The translations under genes and the position numbers were made by a program. From an uncultured Chloroflexota bacterium (GTDB lineage: Bacteria; Chloroflexota; Anaerolineae; Aggregatilineales; Phototrophicaceae), in NCBI GenBank assembly GCA_937988705.1, contig CALKIA010000690.1:1-48553 (forward strand): DNA of 48,553 nt, read 5' to 3'. Below, one piece after another: positions 8,657 through 16,738 of the stretch. Numbering within the stretch: the first letter of the stretch is position 1; each line of letters opens with the position of its first letter. Below the pieces are notes generated by a model. The model had not been told where the DNA came from, did not search any database, and was given only the letters and a program-made list of their open reading frames with translations.

Positions 8657-8887
8657 CTACTGTTTAAACCAGTTGATCAAGCGGGACACCATGTTCTTCT
8701 TCTGCACGGTCGCCTGATCGTACTCATGCTGTAAACGGGCGGTCAGATGCTCAAGTTCGCTCACTTGAATGCGCGCCCCGTTGACGATAACCCAGTTACT
8801 ATCCAGTGCCCGCAGATCTTTGGGCAGCCGTTTATAGAGTTTTTTGTACGCATCGGCGTAATGAAACATGGCCCGTTCTGCGCTCAT
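8657..8887 (-). CDS. Small unknown protein, 76 aa
   Basis: A short minus-strand reading frame converging on the YqeC-MocA gene with only 1 nt between the stops. The product is helical and charged, with an aromatic-rich N-terminus (MFHYADAYKKLYKRLP) and a C-terminal basic helix ending SRLINWFKQ. I recognise no family. Composition is unlike a random antisense frame (balanced Lys/Glu, no Pro/Arg excess) and it fills an otherwise empty gap, so I consider it probably real. The start may be ATG 8887 or the internal ATG at 8869. Confidence 0.55.
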   Translation of the reverse strand: MSAERAMFHYADAYKKLYKRLPKDLRALDSNWVIVNGARIQVSELEHLTARLQHEYDQATVQKKNMVSRLINWFKQ

Positions 8888-8995
8888 TTCCCCGTGACCC
8901 CTATACCAGATGATCTCTCAACATTGTAACCACAATTCGCGGTCTGTGCATAGTTTATCTTCCTTTGGACATCGTAACGCCTGCCGGACCTAAGG

Positions 8996-9001
8996 TATAA
9001 T
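8996..9001 (+). promoter_or_regulatory. -10 element for the nucleoside phosphorylase operon
   Basis: A perfect TATAAT lies 15 nt upstream of ATG 9017 (21 nt counting from its first base). TTGGAC at 8965-8970 is 25 nt upstream, too far for a classical -35, and the properly spaced hexamer is weak. Transcription would begin close to the AAGGAG ribosome site, giving a very short leader. Confidence 0.5.
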
Positions 9002-9016
9002 GGGGGAAAAGGAGTC

Positions 9017-9865
9017 ATGGCAGCGATGGCATTTACACGAGCAGATTACGAGAAAGCAGCGGCCGTTATTCGCAGTCGAACCGATCTTCCCGTGCAGGTG
9101 GGGCTCGTACTCGGTTCTGGCCTAAATGTACTAGCCGATGTCTTAGAAGATCGCGTTGAAATACCGTATCAGGATATTCCTGGTTTTCCGCAATCCACCG
9201 TCGAAGGCCATGCGGGTGAACTCGTGCTCGGCCGTTTGGAAGGCGTTCCGGTCATCACGCAAAAGGGGCGCGCCCACCTCTACGAAGGGTATTCGGCCCA
9301 GCAGATTACGTTTCCGATTCGCGTGATGCAAATGCTCGGCGTGAAAACGCTGATCCTCACGAATGCGGCGGGCGGGCTGAATACGAGCTTTCGCGTCGGC
9401 GATGTGATGCTGATCACCGATCATATCAATTTCGTCGGTATGGGCGGCAATAACCCCCTGATGGGGCCGAATGACCCGACGCTCGGCGAACGTTTCGTCG
9501 GGCTGGCACAAACCTATGACCGCCACCTGCGCGCGCAGACGGTCAAAGTTGCGGAAGAAAACACCATTCGCTTGCAGCAGGGCGTGTATGTGTGTCTTTC
9601 CGGGCCACAGTTCGAATCGCCCGCCGAAATCCGCATGCTGCGGATGATCGGCGGCGATGCCGTCGGCATGTCGACTGTTCACGAAGTGCTGGTTGCGCGT
9701 CATGCCGGAATGCGGGTGCTGGCATTCTCCGGCATCACGAACGAATGCATCGACGCGATTGATACGACGATGGAGACGAATCACGCCGAAGTCCTCGACG
9801 CGAGTCGCATCCTTGTACCGAAGCTGGAAACCATTTTGCGCGGAGTTCTGCGGTCAATGCGATGA
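9017..9865 (+). CDS. punA: Purine nucleoside phosphorylase (trimeric, 6-oxopurine type)
   Basis: This 282-residue enzyme cleaves inosine, guanosine or xanthosine with phosphate to the base plus ribose-1-phosphate. Family motifs are complete: LGSG (32-35), KGRAHLYEGY (83-92), NAAGG (116-120), GPQFES (196-201) with Glu200, GMST (217-220), and SGITNE (238-243) with Asn242. The Glu/Asn pair defines 6-oxopurine specificity of the trimeric class. AGGAG at 9010-9014 is only 2 nt from ATG 9017, so ATG 9026 is a serious alternative start. The 3' end overlaps the next gene by 4 nt. It is close to the xanthine dehydrogenase-like cluster, which fits purine salvage or catabolism. Confidence 0.95.
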   Translation: MAAMAFTRADYEKAAAVIRSRTDLPVQVGLVLGSGLNVLADVLEDRVEIPYQDIPGFPQSTVEGHAGELVLGRLEGVPVITQKGRAHLYEGYSAQQITFPIRVMQMLGVKTLILTNAAGGLNTSFRVGDVMLITDHINFVGMGGNNPLMGPNDPTLGERFVGLAQTYDRHLRAQTVKVAEENTIRLQQGVYVCLSGPQFESPAEIRMLRMIGGDAVGMSTVHEVLVARHAGMRVLAFSGITNECIDAIDTTMETNHAEVLDASRILVPKLETILRGVLRSMR

Positions 9866-10674
9866 TTGCCGGGTTAGTTTTCTTCATCGAGCAAATTTCA
9901 ACCGGGCTGTACATTGTCCTCGGCGTGTTGATCTTTCTGGCGCTGCGGTGGTGGCTGCGGGCGAATGGTTCGTACCGGGCGACCCACTTCGAGCTGGAAC
10001 GCGAGGTCGCGCGCTATAACCGGGCTAATGCGGGTACAGTGGTGATCCTCTTGTTTGAGCTGGTGCTAATCGTCATTGGCTTGCAGCAGGTTGTCGCGCC
10101 GACGCTGCGCGGTACACTGAACTTGGAAGTCAGCATCGTGAGCGTCGCGCAGGATGGCGATTTCCGGACGCCTGTACCGTCGCCGCCCTCTGGTGGGTTG
10201 GTGATCGATCCCAGCGGCGTTCAGCTCGGTGAAGTTGACCCGGCGCAGCAGATTTTGCCGACGCCGACCTTAACGCCTACGCCTGTTGGTACGATTGTGC
10301 CCAATGCTCCGCCCGCCCAATGCGCTTCCCCAGAGGCGGGGCTGGCCATTCCTGCTAACGGTATGGTCATCTTCGAGCCGATCACCGTGGTCGGTGTAGC
10401 GAATACAGAGAATTTCTCCTTCTACCGGTTTGAACTCAAAGGCGAGTCGACTTCGGGAAACTTTGCCATTATTGGTGTGGATGGGACGCAGGCTGTGCCC
10501 CAGCAAGCGGCGTTAGGTCAGTTCGTTCCCGCGTACTACGCGCCGGGGGAATATGAATTCCGCTTAACCGTGTTCGACATCACGACTGCTGTTCGGGCTT
10601 CCTGTACGGTCACCATCTACATCAGCGAACCGATTCCTACGCCGACACCACTAGGAACGGAGCGCGGATCATAG
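9862..10674 (+). CDS. Membrane-anchored exported protein with Thr-Pro linkers
   Basis: A 270-residue protein with two N-terminal membrane helices (about 12-32 and 57-76) and a large extracytoplasmic part. The exported part has a Thr-Pro repeat linker (about 133-141), a beta-rich domain (about 152-254) with two Cys (C154 and C248) that could form a disulfide, and a second Pro-Thr tail (257-264). Such TPTPTP linkers are typical of exported Chloroflexota proteins. No enzyme motif is visible. Its start overlaps the phosphorylase stop (ATGA) and its TAG stop overlaps the probable ATA start of the next gene, so it belongs to a phosphorylase-to-panC operon. Confidence 0.82.
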   Translation: MIAGLVFFIEQISTGLYIVLGVLIFLALRWWLRANGSYRATHFELEREVARYNRANAGTVVILLFELVLIVIGLQQVVAPTLRGTLNLEVSIVSVAQDGDFRTPVPSPPSGGLVIDPSGVQLGEVDPAQQILPTPTLTPTPVGTIVPNAPPAQCASPEAGLAIPANGMVIFEPITVVGVANTENFSFYRFELKGESTSGNFAIIGVDGTQAVPQQAALGQFVPAYYAPGEYEFRLTVFDITTAVRASCTVTIYISEPIPTPTPLGTERGS

Positions 10675-11546
10675 CGGTTACTATCGGCATTATCGGGGCG
10701 GGTAAGGTCGGCGGAACCCTTGCTCGTCTATGGTTTGAACGCGGGTATCAGATCGGTGCGGTGTACAGCCGCAGCCCGGAGCGCGCGGCGGCTCTGGCTG
10801 ACCGAGTGGGAGCGCACGCTGTCGCGTCGGCTGAGTTGGTTCCGAAATATGCTGACTTGACCGTGATCGCCGTCCCGGATGATGTCGTCGAAACGGTTGC
10901 CGCGGGGCTAACGACTGCGGACTGGTCTGAGAAAGCCGCGGTGCATACCTGTGGATCGAAGGACAGCACGGCGCTCGCACTTCTGAGCGAACAGGGCGCG
11001 CTGATCGGGACGCTGCATCCGGCTTTTCCGTTTGCCGATGTCGAAACGGCGGTGCAAAAGCTGCCCGGTGCTGCGTTCGCTGTCGAAGCGAGTGATCCGC
11101 GTTTGCATGACTGGCTGATTGAATTGGTGGCGGCGCTGAACGGCTATCCGATCCGAATCCCACCGGGTCAAAAGGCACTGTATCATGCGGCATTGGTGAT
11201 CGCCAGTAACTACGCGGTGACCCTGTATGCCGCAGCCGAAGCGCTCCTCATCCGCCTGGGGGCAGGCCGCGAAACGGCGGATGCCGCGCTGAATGCGTTG
11301 GTCGCCGGGACGGTCGAGAATCTGCGGACGAAAGGCATTCCGGATGCGCTGACGGGGCCGCTCACGCGGGCGGATGTGACCACCATCGGATCGCACCTGC
11401 GGGCGCTGGCGGCAGACGACCCGGCGTTGGCGGAGATCTATGTCGCGCTGGCCCGCCAGTCGTATCCTCTGCTTGAAGCACGGGGTTTATCTACTGACAG
11501 GATAGAGATGCTGTTGCGAGGGTACCATGCGAGTGAGCATCCGTGA
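10671..11546 (+). CDS. Rossmann-fold/DUF2520 dehydrogenase-like protein with apparent ATA start
   Basis: A 291-residue protein with an N-terminal NAD(P)-binding Rossmann domain (IGIIGAGKVGGTLAR at about residues 5-19), a central strand TVIAVPDDVV (about 62-71) and a C-terminal helical DUF2520 domain (about 150-280). The superfamily includes ketopantoate reductase and pyrroline-5-carboxylate reductase. The Rossmann motif is encoded upstream of the first conventional start (GTG 10761). The frame extends without ATG, GTG or TTG to ATA 10671, which overlaps the preceding TAG as ATAG and lies 8 nt after GGAG at 10659-10662. ATA is therefore the likely start. The gene overlaps panB by 20 nt. Linkage to panB-panC suggests a ketopantoate reductase role, which is inference. 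Confidence 0.85.
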   Translation: MAVTIGIIGAGKVGGTLARLWFERGYQIGAVYSRSPERAAALADRVGAHAVASAELVPKYADLTVIAVPDDVVETVAAGLTTADWSEKAAVHTCGSKDSTALALLSEQGALIGTLHPAFPFADVETAVQKLPGAAFAVEASDPRLHDWLIELVAALNGYPIRIPPGQKALYHAALVIASNYAVTLYAAAEALLIRLGAGRETADAALNALVAGTVENLRTKGIPDALTGPLTRADVTTIGSHLRALAADDPALAEIYVALARQSYPLLEARGLSTDRIEMLLRGYHASEHP

Positions 11547-12384
11547 TATTCAGAAGATGAAAGCTGATCATGAACCCATCGTCATGATCACGGCCTATGA
11601 CGCGACGAGCGCGCGCTTAAGCGAAGCGGCGGGCGTTCCCATATTACTCGTCGGTGATTCGTTGGGCATGGTGATTCAGGGTCACGATGTGCCGGTGCCG
11701 GTCACCCTCGATCACATTATATATCACGCGGAGATTGTCACGCGGGTGACGAAAACCGCGTTGATCGTGGGCGACATGCCCTTCATGAGCTACAACGTGA
11801 GCGTTGAGCAGGCGCTGACGAATGCCGGACGGTTGATGCAGGCCAGCGGCGTCGGTGCTGTGAAAATGGAAGGTGGCGAATACCTCGCCGAGACGATCCA
11901 GCGGGTGACACAGGCCGGTATCCCGGTGATGGCGCACATTGGTTTGCAGCCGCAAAGCGTCTACAAGGTGGGTGGGATGCGGGTGCAGGGGCGTGATTTG
12001 GACGGCGCGCGTCAGTTACTGCGCGATGCGCACGCCGTTGAGGAAGCGGGAGCTTTCGCCGTCGTGGTCGAGTCCGTTCCCGTGCCGTTGGCCGAAATGA
12101 TCACCCACCAACTGCACATCCCGACGATCGGCATTGGGGCCGGGCCTGCGTGTGATGGTCAGGTACAGGTGTTCCACGATATCCTCGGCTTGTTCGAGGA
12201 TTTCCAGCCCCGCCATACCAAGCACTATGCGGAGCTGGGCGGGGCGATTCGCGAGGCGGTCGGCAGCTATGCACGTGATGTGCGCGCGGGAACATTCCCC
12301 GCCGCTGAAAACAGCTTCACCATGAAAGACGATGTGTTAGCGGCGCTGCAAATCAACGGGACGGATGAACATGCAGGTGATTGA
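11527..12384 (+). CDS. panB: 3-methyl-2-oxobutanoate hydroxymethyltransferase (PanB)
   Basis: The 285-residue enzyme adds a hydroxymethyl group from methylenetetrahydrofolate to alpha-ketoisovalerate, the first committed step of pantothenate synthesis. Hallmarks are MITAYDA near residue 18, VGDSLGMV near 39-46 with a metal-binding Asp, KMEGG near 116, AHIGLQPQS near 137-145 and IGIGAGPACDGQ near 199-210. Length is normal for PanB (about 265-285). It overlaps the DUF2520 gene and panC by 20 nt each, indicating tight translational coupling. Confidence 0.97.
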   Translation: MRVSIRDIQKMKADHEPIVMITAYDATSARLSEAAGVPILLVGDSLGMVIQGHDVPVPVTLDHIIYHAEIVTRVTKTALIVGDMPFMSYNVSVEQALTNAGRLMQASGVGAVKMEGGEYLAETIQRVTQAGIPVMAHIGLQPQSVYKVGGMRVQGRDLDGARQLLRDAHAVEEAGAFAVVVESVPVPLAEMITHQLHIPTIGIGAGPACDGQVQVFHDILGLFEDFQPRHTKHYAELGGAIREAVGSYARDVRAGTFPAAENSFTMKDDVLAALQINGTDEHAGD

Positions 12385-13252
12385 CAGCATTGAGGCGCTG
12401 CAGAAAGCGCGCAAAGCGTTGAGCGGACGTGTCGGCGTGGTGCCGACGATGGGGGCGCTGCACGAAGGGCATCTGACACTGGCGCGGCAAGCGCGCGCCG
12501 ATAACGATGCTGTGATCACAACGATCTTTGTTAACCCGACGCAATTTGCCCCTAACGAGGATTTTTCCGCCTATCCGCGTGACTTGGCGCGCGACCTGGC
12601 CCTGCTGGAATCGTTGGGGGTTGACGTGGTTTTCACGCCGACGCCCGCCAATATGTACCCACCAAATTTTCAGACCTTCGTCAAGGTTGATCAGGTGACG
12701 CAGGGTCTGGAAGGTGATCTGCGTCCGAATCACTTTCGCGGTGTGGCAACGATTGTGAGCAAGCTGTTCAACCTGACGCAGCCCGCTAGCGCGTATTTTG
12801 GTCAGAAGGATGCGCAGCAGGTAGTTGTCATCCGCCGCATGGTGACCGATTTGAATTTCCCGGTCGATGTGGTTGTCATTCCGACGATCCGGGAAGCCGA
12901 TGGCCTCGCCATGAGTTCGCGCAACGTCTACCTGACGCCCGAGCAGCGGCCCGCCGCCAGCGTTATCTACCGGGCATTGGTGGCCGCGGCACAGGCCTAC
13001 GACGAGGGCGAACGCACACCCGCGAGTTTACGGGCCGTGGCCAAGAGTGTGCTCAAGTCTGAAGCGCAAGCCGAAATCGAATATGTGGCGGTCAACGATC
13101 CGCACAGCCTCGTCGGTGTGCATGAGCCAGCGGATGAGCCGCTGCTCCTGTCAGTGGCGGTGCAGATCGGGCGACCGCGTCTGCTCGATAACTGCTTGCT
13201 GCCGTGGCGGCTGAATACGCGGGAAGGTCTGACGGCTACACTGGGCGCGTGA
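12365..13252 (+). CDS. panC: Pantothenate synthetase (PanC)
   Basis: The 295-residue ligase joins pantoate and beta-alanine with ATP, via a pantoyl-adenylate. Class-I nucleotidyltransferase signatures are present: PTMGALHEGH near residues 23-32, FVNPTQF near 54-60, FGQKDAQQ near 150-157, and MSSRNVYL near 187-194. The start is ATG 12365 or the in-frame ATG 12371, both inside the 3' end of panB. Aspartate decarboxylase (panD) and a canonical panE are not in the window. No terminator was seen in the 116 nt that follow. Confidence 0.97.
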   Translation: MNMQVIDSIEALQKARKALSGRVGVVPTMGALHEGHLTLARQARADNDAVITTIFVNPTQFAPNEDFSAYPRDLARDLALLESLGVDVVFTPTPANMYPPNFQTFVKVDQVTQGLEGDLRPNHFRGVATIVSKLFNLTQPASAYFGQKDAQQVVVIRRMVTDLNFPVDVVVIPTIREADGLAMSSRNVYLTPEQRPAASVIYRALVAAAQAYDEGERTPASLRAVAKSVLKSEAQAEIEYVAVNDPHSLVGVHEPADEPLLLSVAVQIGRPRLLDNCLLPWRLNTREGLTATLGA

Positions 13253-13368
13253 GGCGCAATGCTTCTCTCAGCCGCCTGAAGATTACATGAGTTTTACGAA
13301 TTTCTGAGAGATTTCTTGTAGTTGTAGGCGTATATTAAGATGTGTATTGACCGTAGAGGGTGCTGACG

Positions 13369-14055
13369 ATGATATTCGATTCTAACTATCTTCTGCTGGT
13401 GTTTATCCCAACCCTGATTTTGTCGCTGGGTGCCCAATTTTTCGTCCGCTCGGCGTATAACAAGTGGGGCAAAGTCCGCAACAGCGCGGGCGCGACCGGC
13501 GTTGACGTGGCACGCACCATCTTCAGCCGCACTGATGTTCAGCAGCTGCCGCTGGAGGGTACGCCGGGACAGCTCACCGACCATTTTGACCCCGGCAGCA
13601 ACATTGTGCGTCTATCGCAGGGCATTGCGACGACGCCCTCGGTCGCGGCGATGGCCGTTGTCGCCCATGAACTTGGCCATGTGCAGCAGTATCAGCAGCG
13701 GTCGCCGTTGATTGCTGCTCGCCAGTTTCTTGTCCCCGCCGTAACCTTCGCCCCGCAGATCGGCTATCTGATGATCTTCGCGGGGCTGTTCTTACGCATG
13801 ACCGGATTGATCTGGGCCGGGATTGCGTTGTTCGCGGTGATGGTGGTATTCATGATTTTGACCCTGCCCGTTGAGATTGATGCCAGCCGCCGCGGGATGG
13901 CGCTGCTGCAGCAATCGGGTTTGCTGACCTCGTCGGAAGATGCGAGCGGCGCACGGCAGGTCTTGACGGCGGCAGCCCTTACTTACGTTGCCGCAGCGAT
14001 CACCTCCGTGCTGCAACTGCTGTATTTTGTTAGTCTCGCCAATCGACGGCGCTAA
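13369..14055 (+). CDS. Membrane zinc metallopeptidase (YugP-like)
   Basis: A 228-residue integral membrane protein with an N-terminal helix (about 6-26), the zinc-binding HELGH motif (100-104) and hydrophobic segments at about 124-165 and near 203-222. A conserved EIDASRRG segment (about 168-175) probably supplies the third metal ligand. This layout is that of the YugP/DUF-type neutral zinc metallopeptidases, whose substrates are unknown. ATG 13369 is preceded by AGAGGG at 13355-13360 with 8-nt spacing; the upstream GTG 13360 lacks room for a ribosome site. The 116-nt gap before it has a possible TATATT -10 at 13331-13336 but no convincing -35. Confidence 0.92.
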   Translation: MIFDSNYLLLVFIPTLILSLGAQFFVRSAYNKWGKVRNSAGATGVDVARTIFSRTDVQQLPLEGTPGQLTDHFDPGSNIVRLSQGIATTPSVAAMAVVAHELGHVQQYQQRSPLIAARQFLVPAVTFAPQIGYLMIFAGLFLRMTGLIWAGIALFAVMVVFMILTLPVEIDASRRGMALLQQSGLLTSSEDASGARQVLTAAALTYVAAAITSVLQLLYFVSLANRRR

Positions 14056-14081
14056 CGAACGTCTGATTCGCTGCGCAACAA

Positions 14082-14114
14082 AACGCCCGACTCTAGCCGA
14101 GTCGGGCGTTTCTT
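14082..14114. terminator. Bidirectional intrinsic terminator
   Basis: A perfect 12-bp stem (14082-14093 with 14099-14110) and 5-nt loop, preceded by an A-rich run and followed by TCTTTT. It sits between the stops of the converging zinc peptidase and fabH genes and can serve both strands. Confidence 0.9.
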
Positions 14115-15335
14115 TTATTCGAGTTCTTCAGTGTCAATCCGGCGGCGTAACCGTTGTAAGCGCCCTTGCTTGGGCCGGATGCGGTTCACCAGATCATTGA
14201 ACTGGCGGCTGAGGCGGATCAAGCGCGAACGCCAAAAGGCGAACGCATAGATGGCCTCACGGCGCTGGCGATTGAGCATTCGTGTGCGATCTTCTGGCTT
14301 TGGCGCGCCCCATTTGACGATCATCGAAGCCCAGGTCAAACCGCCGCCAAACCCAACGAACGCGATATGGTCATTCTCTTTGATGCGTCCCTGCTGAATT
14401 GCCTCGACGAGCGCAATCGGGATCGATGCCGCCGACGTATTGCCATAGCGATCCAGATTGACGAAGAACAAACTCTCCTCAACCTTGAGGCTGCGCGCTG
14501 CCGCGGAGATGATGCGCAGATTTGCCTGATGCGGCACGATCAGCGCCAGATCTTTGATGGTCAACCCGGCAATATCGAGCGCCTGATTAATGCTTTCGCC
14601 AATGACGCGGCTGGCGAACTTGAAAACCTCGCCGCCGTTCATATGCATCTTGCCCATTTTATGGCCGTTGGGCAGAGTCTCGAGCTGCGCCATGTCATGG
14701 CTGCCAAATGTCGGAATTCCGAGCAAATCGCTGCCTGAGCCATCTGAGCGCAGCACGGCGGAGAGCACCCCACCTTCGACCGGACTCGCAGCCAGCACGA
14801 CCGCCCCTGCGCCATCCCCAAACAGGATACATGTACCGCGATCGGACCAGTCGAGCACGCGCGACATGGTTTCCGCGCCGATCACGAGTGCCTTTTGTGA
14901 GCGCCCGGAGCGGATCGCCTGCGTGGCCATATCCACCGCGTAGACGAACCCGGAACAGGCCGCGCTCAGGTCGAACGCGCCCGCTTTGTTCGCGCCCAAC
15001 CACGATTGGATTAAGCTGGCGGTGCTCGGGAAGATGTTTTCTGGCGTCGATGTAGCGACGATGATCATATCCAGCTCAAGTGGCAGGATATCGGCGACTT
15101 CGAGCGCGCGCTGAGCCGCCTTCAGACCGAGAGTCGCCGTCGTTTCTTTATCACTGGCAATGTGCCGTTCACGGATACCCGTGCGCTGACGAATCCACTC
15201 GTCGGTGGTTTCGACGATGGCCGACAGATCATCATTCGTCATCACGCCTTCCGGGACGGCCATGCCCCAGCCGACGATATGCGCGTAACAGGAGCTCACA
15301 GGAGGCGGCGCAGTGCCGCGTTTATGCATGGCCAT
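14115..15335 (-). CDS. fabH: 3-oxoacyl-ACP synthase III (FabH) with basic C-terminal extension
   Basis: FabH starts fatty-acid elongation by condensing an acyl-CoA with malonyl-ACP. Counting from ATG 15335 (406 residues), the catalytic triad is intact: Cys127 in SAACSGF, His269 in VPHQAN and Asn299 in YGNTSAAS. The thiolase fold ends near residue 345. Beyond it comes an Arg-rich, probably helical tail of about 60 residues that ordinary FabH (about 310-330 aa) lacks. ATG 15335 and ATG 15329 both overlap the end of fabF; a TTG at 15353 is also in frame. FabF and FabH are cotranscribed, but acpP, fabD and fabG are not next to them. Confidence 0.95.
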   Translation of the reverse strand: MAMHKRGTAPPPVSSCYAHIVGWGMAVPEGVMTNDDLSAIVETTDEWIRQRTGIRERHIASDKETTATLGLKAAQRALEVADILPLELDMIIVATSTPENIFPSTASLIQSWLGANKAGAFDLSAACSGFVYAVDMATQAIRSGRSQKALVIGAETMSRVLDWSDRGTCILFGDGAGAVVLAASPVEGGVLSAVLRSDGSGSDLLGIPTFGSHDMAQLETLPNGHKMGKMHMNGGEVFKFASRVIGESINQALDIAGLTIKDLALIVPHQANLRIISAAARSLKVEESLFFVNLDRYGNTSAASIPIALVEAIQQGRIKENDHIAFVGFGGGLTWASMIVKWGAPKPEDRTRMLNRQRREAIYAFAFWRSRLIRLSRQFNDLVNRIRPKQGRLQRLRRRIDTEELE

Positions 15336-16581
15336 TCGAGTGGTACTTACCAAAGATCAACACCGCGTTATGCCCGCCGAACCCAAATGAATTACTCATC
15401 GCAATCTCAATCTGACGCGGAACGCCCACATTCGGCGTGTAGTTCAGGTCGCATTCCGGATCTTGATTTGTGAGATTGATGGTCGGTGGCACGAAGTTGT
15501 TCTTCATAGCCATGATCGTGAACACGGCTTCAACGGAACCGGCTGCGCCCATGAGATGCCCCGTCACCGACTTGGTCGAGCTGATGGGGATTTCGTAGGC
15601 TTGTTCGCCGAGCGCGCGCTTGAGCGCCAGGGTTTCGCTCTTGTCGTTGAGCGGGGTGCTCGTGCCATGTGCGTTGATGTAGTGGATGTCTGCCGGAGTC
15701 AATTCTGCATCTTCTAGCGCGAACTGAATCGCGGTCGCGGCGCCTTCACCCGTTTCCAGCGGCGCGGTGACATGATACGCGTCCGAGGTGTGGCCGTAGC
15801 CCAGGATTTCCGCGTAGATCTTCGCTCCGCGCGCTAGGGCGTGTTCCAGATCTTCGAGGATAAGGATCGCGGACCCTTCGGCCACGACAAAGCCATCACG
15901 GTCTTTGTCGAAGGGGCGACTGGCGCGTTCCGGATCATCATTGCGACGGGAAATCGCCGTCATGTTGTTGAAGCTGGCGATCGCTACTTCGACCAGACCG
16001 GCTTCCGAACTCCCCGCGACGGCGATTTTCGCCTGGCCGCGGCGGATAATCTCGGTCGCTTCGCCGATGCAGTTATTCCCGGTGGCACACGCCGTAGAAA
16101 TTGCGAAGTTCGGCCCGCGGATACCGTAGGTCATCGAGATCTTGCTCGATGGCGCATCAGGGAGCATCATCGGCACCATGAGCGGGCTGACGGCTTTCGG
16201 CCCTTTTTCAAGGAAGGACTTGATGCTGTCAAAGATCGAGGAGATGCCGCCAATCCCCGAACCGATGACCGCTGCGATCTCATAGCGGTTGTCATCCGTG
16301 ATCTCGATACCCGAGTCCTCGATGGCTTGCTTTGCGGCATACAACGCCATTTGCGTCACACGGTCGGTACGGCGGGCCTCACGACGGCCTAGAAACTCTT
16401 CGGGATCAAAGTTCTTGACTTCGCCACCAAAATGATTTTCCAGGTGCGACGTGTCAAACCGCTGGATGGTTCGAATACCCGTTTTGCCCGCCGCAGCGTT
16501 TGCCCACGCTTCTTCTACAGTATTCCCGGTAGGACAGAGGATTCCCATCCCGGTTACGACAACTCGTCGTTGTTGCACCAT
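15322..16581 (-). CDS. fabF: 3-oxoacyl-ACP synthase II (FabF)
   Basis: The 419-residue elongating condensing enzyme of fatty-acid synthesis. The Cys-His-His triad is clear: Cys165 in STACATGNN, His305 in NAHGTSTP and His342 in TGHLMGAAG. The C-terminal NSFGFGGHN block is present. ATG 16581 was chosen because AGGAG lies just upstream and the protein then begins VVVTGMG as FabF does; the open frame runs 26 codons further upstream but that part is not family-like. The 3' end overlaps fabH. A hairpin just before the ribosome site may affect expression. Confidence 0.97.
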   Translation of the reverse strand: MVQQRRVVVTGMGILCPTGNTVEEAWANAAAGKTGIRTIQRFDTSHLENHFGGEVKNFDPEEFLGRREARRTDRVTQMALYAAKQAIEDSGIEITDDNRYEIAAVIGSGIGGISSIFDSIKSFLEKGPKAVSPLMVPMMLPDAPSSKISMTYGIRGPNFAISTACATGNNCIGEATEIIRRGQAKIAVAGSSEAGLVEVAIASFNNMTAISRRNDDPERASRPFDKDRDGFVVAEGSAILILEDLEHALARGAKIYAEILGYGHTSDAYHVTAPLETGEGAATAIQFALEDAELTPADIHYINAHGTSTPLNDKSETLALKRALGEQAYEIPISSTKSVTGHLMGAAGSVEAVFTIMAMKNNFVPPTINLTNQDPECDLNYTPNVGVPRQIEIAMSNSFGFGGHNAVLIFGKYHSNGHA

Positions 16582-16593
16582 CGTCTCTCCTAA

Positions 16594-16614
16594 CAAAAAG
16601 CACGCGGCTTTTTG
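16594..16614 (-). promoter_or_regulatory. Hairpin in the fabF 5' leader
   Basis: A perfect 8-bp inverted repeat (CAAAAAGC and GCTTTTTG with a 5-nt loop) lies in the untranslated leader of fabF, ending about 4 nt before its AGGAG ribosome site on the minus strand. It could be an attenuator or a translational control element. A possible fabF -10 (TAGAAT on the minus strand, 16643-16648) lies upstream with no good -35. Confidence 0.4.
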
Positions 16615-16684
16615 ATTTACTTTTTCGTATAAGGGTAGCAAAATTCTACCGGTACACAAGATGAAACCCCGGCCAACCTTAGTC

Positions 16685-16713
16685 GTTACTCTGCTAAAAG
16701 GTTATGCTATAAT
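16685..16713 (+). promoter_or_regulatory. Extended -10 promoter for the SDR gene
   Basis: TATAAT at 16708-16713 is preceded by TG at 16705-16706 (extended -10). A weak -35 (GTTACT, 16685-16690) is 17 nt upstream. The predicted transcript start near 16720 excludes the upstream ATG at 16661 as a translation start and supports GTG 16739. Confidence 0.65.
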
Positions 16714-16738
16714 CGCCGCTTTACGGAGGCAGGGTCGA

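Noticed and set aside
16661..16738. Upstream ATG 16661 as start of the SDR.
   Set aside because: The extended -10 promoter at 16708-16713 lies downstream of it, and the family N-terminus and GGAGG site support GTG 16739.
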